Source: an uncultured Lachnospiraceae bacterium
GTDB taxonomy: Bacteria > Bacillota > Clostridia > Lachnospirales > Lachnospiraceae
NCBI GenBank assembly: GCA_945788595.1
Contig: CALZMS010000059.1
Coordinates: forward strand, 1-6,310
DNA: 6,310 bases
Reading direction: 5' to 3'
Part shown: one piece after another, positions 5,333-6,310 of the stretch
Layout of the letters: the number at the start of each line of letters is the position of its first letter
Numbering within the stretch: the first letter of the stretch is position 1
Notes under the pieces: generated by a model
Databases searched by the model: none
Seen by the model: only the letters and a program-made list of their open reading frames with translations
Told to the model about the DNA's origin: nothing
Made by a program: the position numbers and the translations under genes

Positions 5333-6310
5333 ATGAAAACAAAACAGGCTGTAAATCCTTATATGCCGAGCTGGGAGTATGTTCCGGACGCCGAACCTCA
5401 TGTGGTGGGTGATCGTGTATATGTCTATGGTTCTCACGATATATTTAATGGACTGAACTTCTGCCTTGGAGATTATGTGTGCTGGTCTGCACCGGTGGAT
5501 GATCTGGGAAACTGGCGATATGAAGGCTGTATTTATAAAAGAGAGCAGGATCCGGCGGCTCCCCGTATTCGTTTGACTAATGGTCTTGCGGCTCCGGATA
5601 TGGTGCAGGGACCGGACGGCAGATTTTACCTGTATTATTTTATGGGTGGTACAAAAATGATTTCTGTGGCTGTATGCGATGAGCCGGCTGGAAAATATGA
5701 ATTCTATGGCTATGTAAAATACACCGACGGTACCCCCATCGGAAAAAAGGATGAACCGTTCCAGTTTGATCCCGGTGTGTTTATGGATGATGATCACAGG
5801 CTGTATTTGTACACAGGTTTTGCTCTGGCAGGGAATCCGATTCTTCTGGATGGATCTAAACCAACAGAACATGGCCCCATGTGTTTTGAGCTGGATCCGT
5901 CGGATATGCTGACTGTATTGAATGGACCGTCTTACATCGGAATTGCCGGAGAAAAGGAGTCTATAGGAACGCCGTATGAAGGTCATGCCTTCTTGGAGGC
6001 TAGCTCTATGCGCAAATTTAATGGTACATATTATTTTATCTACAGCACTATGAATAGTCATGAACTTTGTTATGCCACAAGCGATAGTCCGGTCAGTGGC
6101 TTTCAGTATGGAGGTATTCTGGTAAGCAATGGAGATGTGGGACTTCCCGGGGCACCCGATGTGAAGCATGCAAAGAATTCTACCGGAAACACTCACGGCA
6201 GCCTGATCGAGCTGAATGGAAAATATTACGTTTTTTATCACAGACACAGCAACCGCAAACAGTCTTCCCGCCAGGCTATGGCAGAAGAGATCCGCTTCGA
6301 AAACGGCAGA
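5333..6310 (+). CDS. Glycoside hydrolase family 43 enzyme, N-terminal part (partial)
   Basis: The frame is open for 326 codons and runs off the right edge. There is no signal peptide (MKTKQAVNPYMPSWEY), so the enzyme should be cytoplasmic and act on imported oligosaccharides. GH43 five-bladed propeller motifs are visible: PDAEPHVVGDRVYVYGSHD (18-36), with Asp19 as the likely general base; APDM (87-90); FDPGVFMDDDHRLYLYTG (145-162), with Asp147 as the likely pKa-modulating Asp; EGHAFLEASSMRKFNGTYYF (216-235), with Glu222 as the likely general acid; and GNTHGSLIELNGKYYVFYHR (285-304), containing the conserved His288. Family members include beta-xylosidases, alpha-L-arabinofuranosidases and arabinanases, and the exact activity cannot be assigned here. 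The catalytic domain is nearly complete; related proteins often continue with a C-terminal beta-sandwich. The GPH symporter at the left edge is a natural uptake partner. The gene has its own strong ribosome binding site and possibly its own promoter. Confidence 0.94.
   Translation, partial: MKTKQAVNPYMPSWEYVPDAEPHVVGDRVYVYGSHDIFNGLNFCLGDYVCWSAPVDDLGNWRYEGCIYKREQDPAAPRIRLTNGLAAPDMVQGPDGRFYLYYFMGGTKMISVAVCDEPAGKYEFYGYVKYTDGTPIGKKDEPFQFDPGVFMDDDHRLYLYTGFALAGNPILLDGSKPTEHGPMCFELDPSDMLTVLNGPSYIGIAGEKESIGTPYEGHAFLEASSMRKFNGTYYFIYSTMNSHELCYATSDSPVSGFQYGGILVSNGDVGLPGAPDVKHAKNSTGNTHGSLIELNGKYYVFYHRHSNRKQSSRQAMAEEIRFENGR

Noticed and set aside
5195..6247. A 350-codon open frame on the - strand opposite the GH43 gene
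   Set aside because: The + strand frame here has unmistakable GH43 motifs throughout. The antisense product shows no family motif and has the composition of a shadow frame.
1..6310. CRISPR array, tRNA/rRNA gene, insertion sequence or attachment site
   Set aside because: I saw no regularly spaced repeats, cloverleaf, transposase motif or terminal inverted repeats. The only notable inverted repeat is the hairpin at 694-732.

Overview
The window looks like a Firmicutes (Clostridia) chromosome, most likely a gut Lachnospiraceae-type bacterium. This is inferred from the moderate GC content, strong AGGAGG-type ribosome binding sites, GTG and TTG starts, BspA-like leucine-rich repeats, InlB-type repeats and a cytosolic GH43 enzyme next to a GPH sugar symporter. 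No marker gene fixes the taxon. Every gene I support is on the + strand.

Layout: (1) The left edge holds the C-terminal half of a GPH-type (MFS_2) sugar:cation symporter, followed by a long, nearly perfect hairpin that probably terminates its transcript. (2) Positions 765-5240 hold a tightly packed three-gene cassette. It encodes a lipoprotein (InlB-like repeats, then BspA-type LRRs, then an SGNH hydrolase-like domain), a multi-pass MBOAT O-acyltransferase, and a second, signal-anchored SGNH protein whose BspA-type LRR follows the catalytic domain. The first two genes overlap by 4 nt. The third starts 1 nt after the second stops, or overlaps it if an upstream start is used. (3) A roughly 90-nt A-rich junction carries a doubtful 30-codon ORF and a candidate extended -10 promoter. 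(4) The right edge holds the first 326 codons of a GH43 family glycoside hydrolase without a signal peptide, cut by the window end.

How they fit: the symporter and the GH43 enzyme form a plausible import-and-hydrolyse pair for xylose/arabinose-type oligosaccharides. The cassette between them resembles known MBOAT plus SGNH acyl-transfer systems (AlgI/AlgJ/AlgX, DltB/DltD, PatA/PatB), in which the MBOAT supplies acyl groups at the membrane and an SGNH partner acts on the extracytoplasmic polymer. Its unusual points are two SGNH paralogues around one MBOAT, adhesion-type repeats fused to both, and opposite domain order in the two. The acceptor polymer cannot be read from the sequence. This cassette is the best candidate here for an undescribed system.
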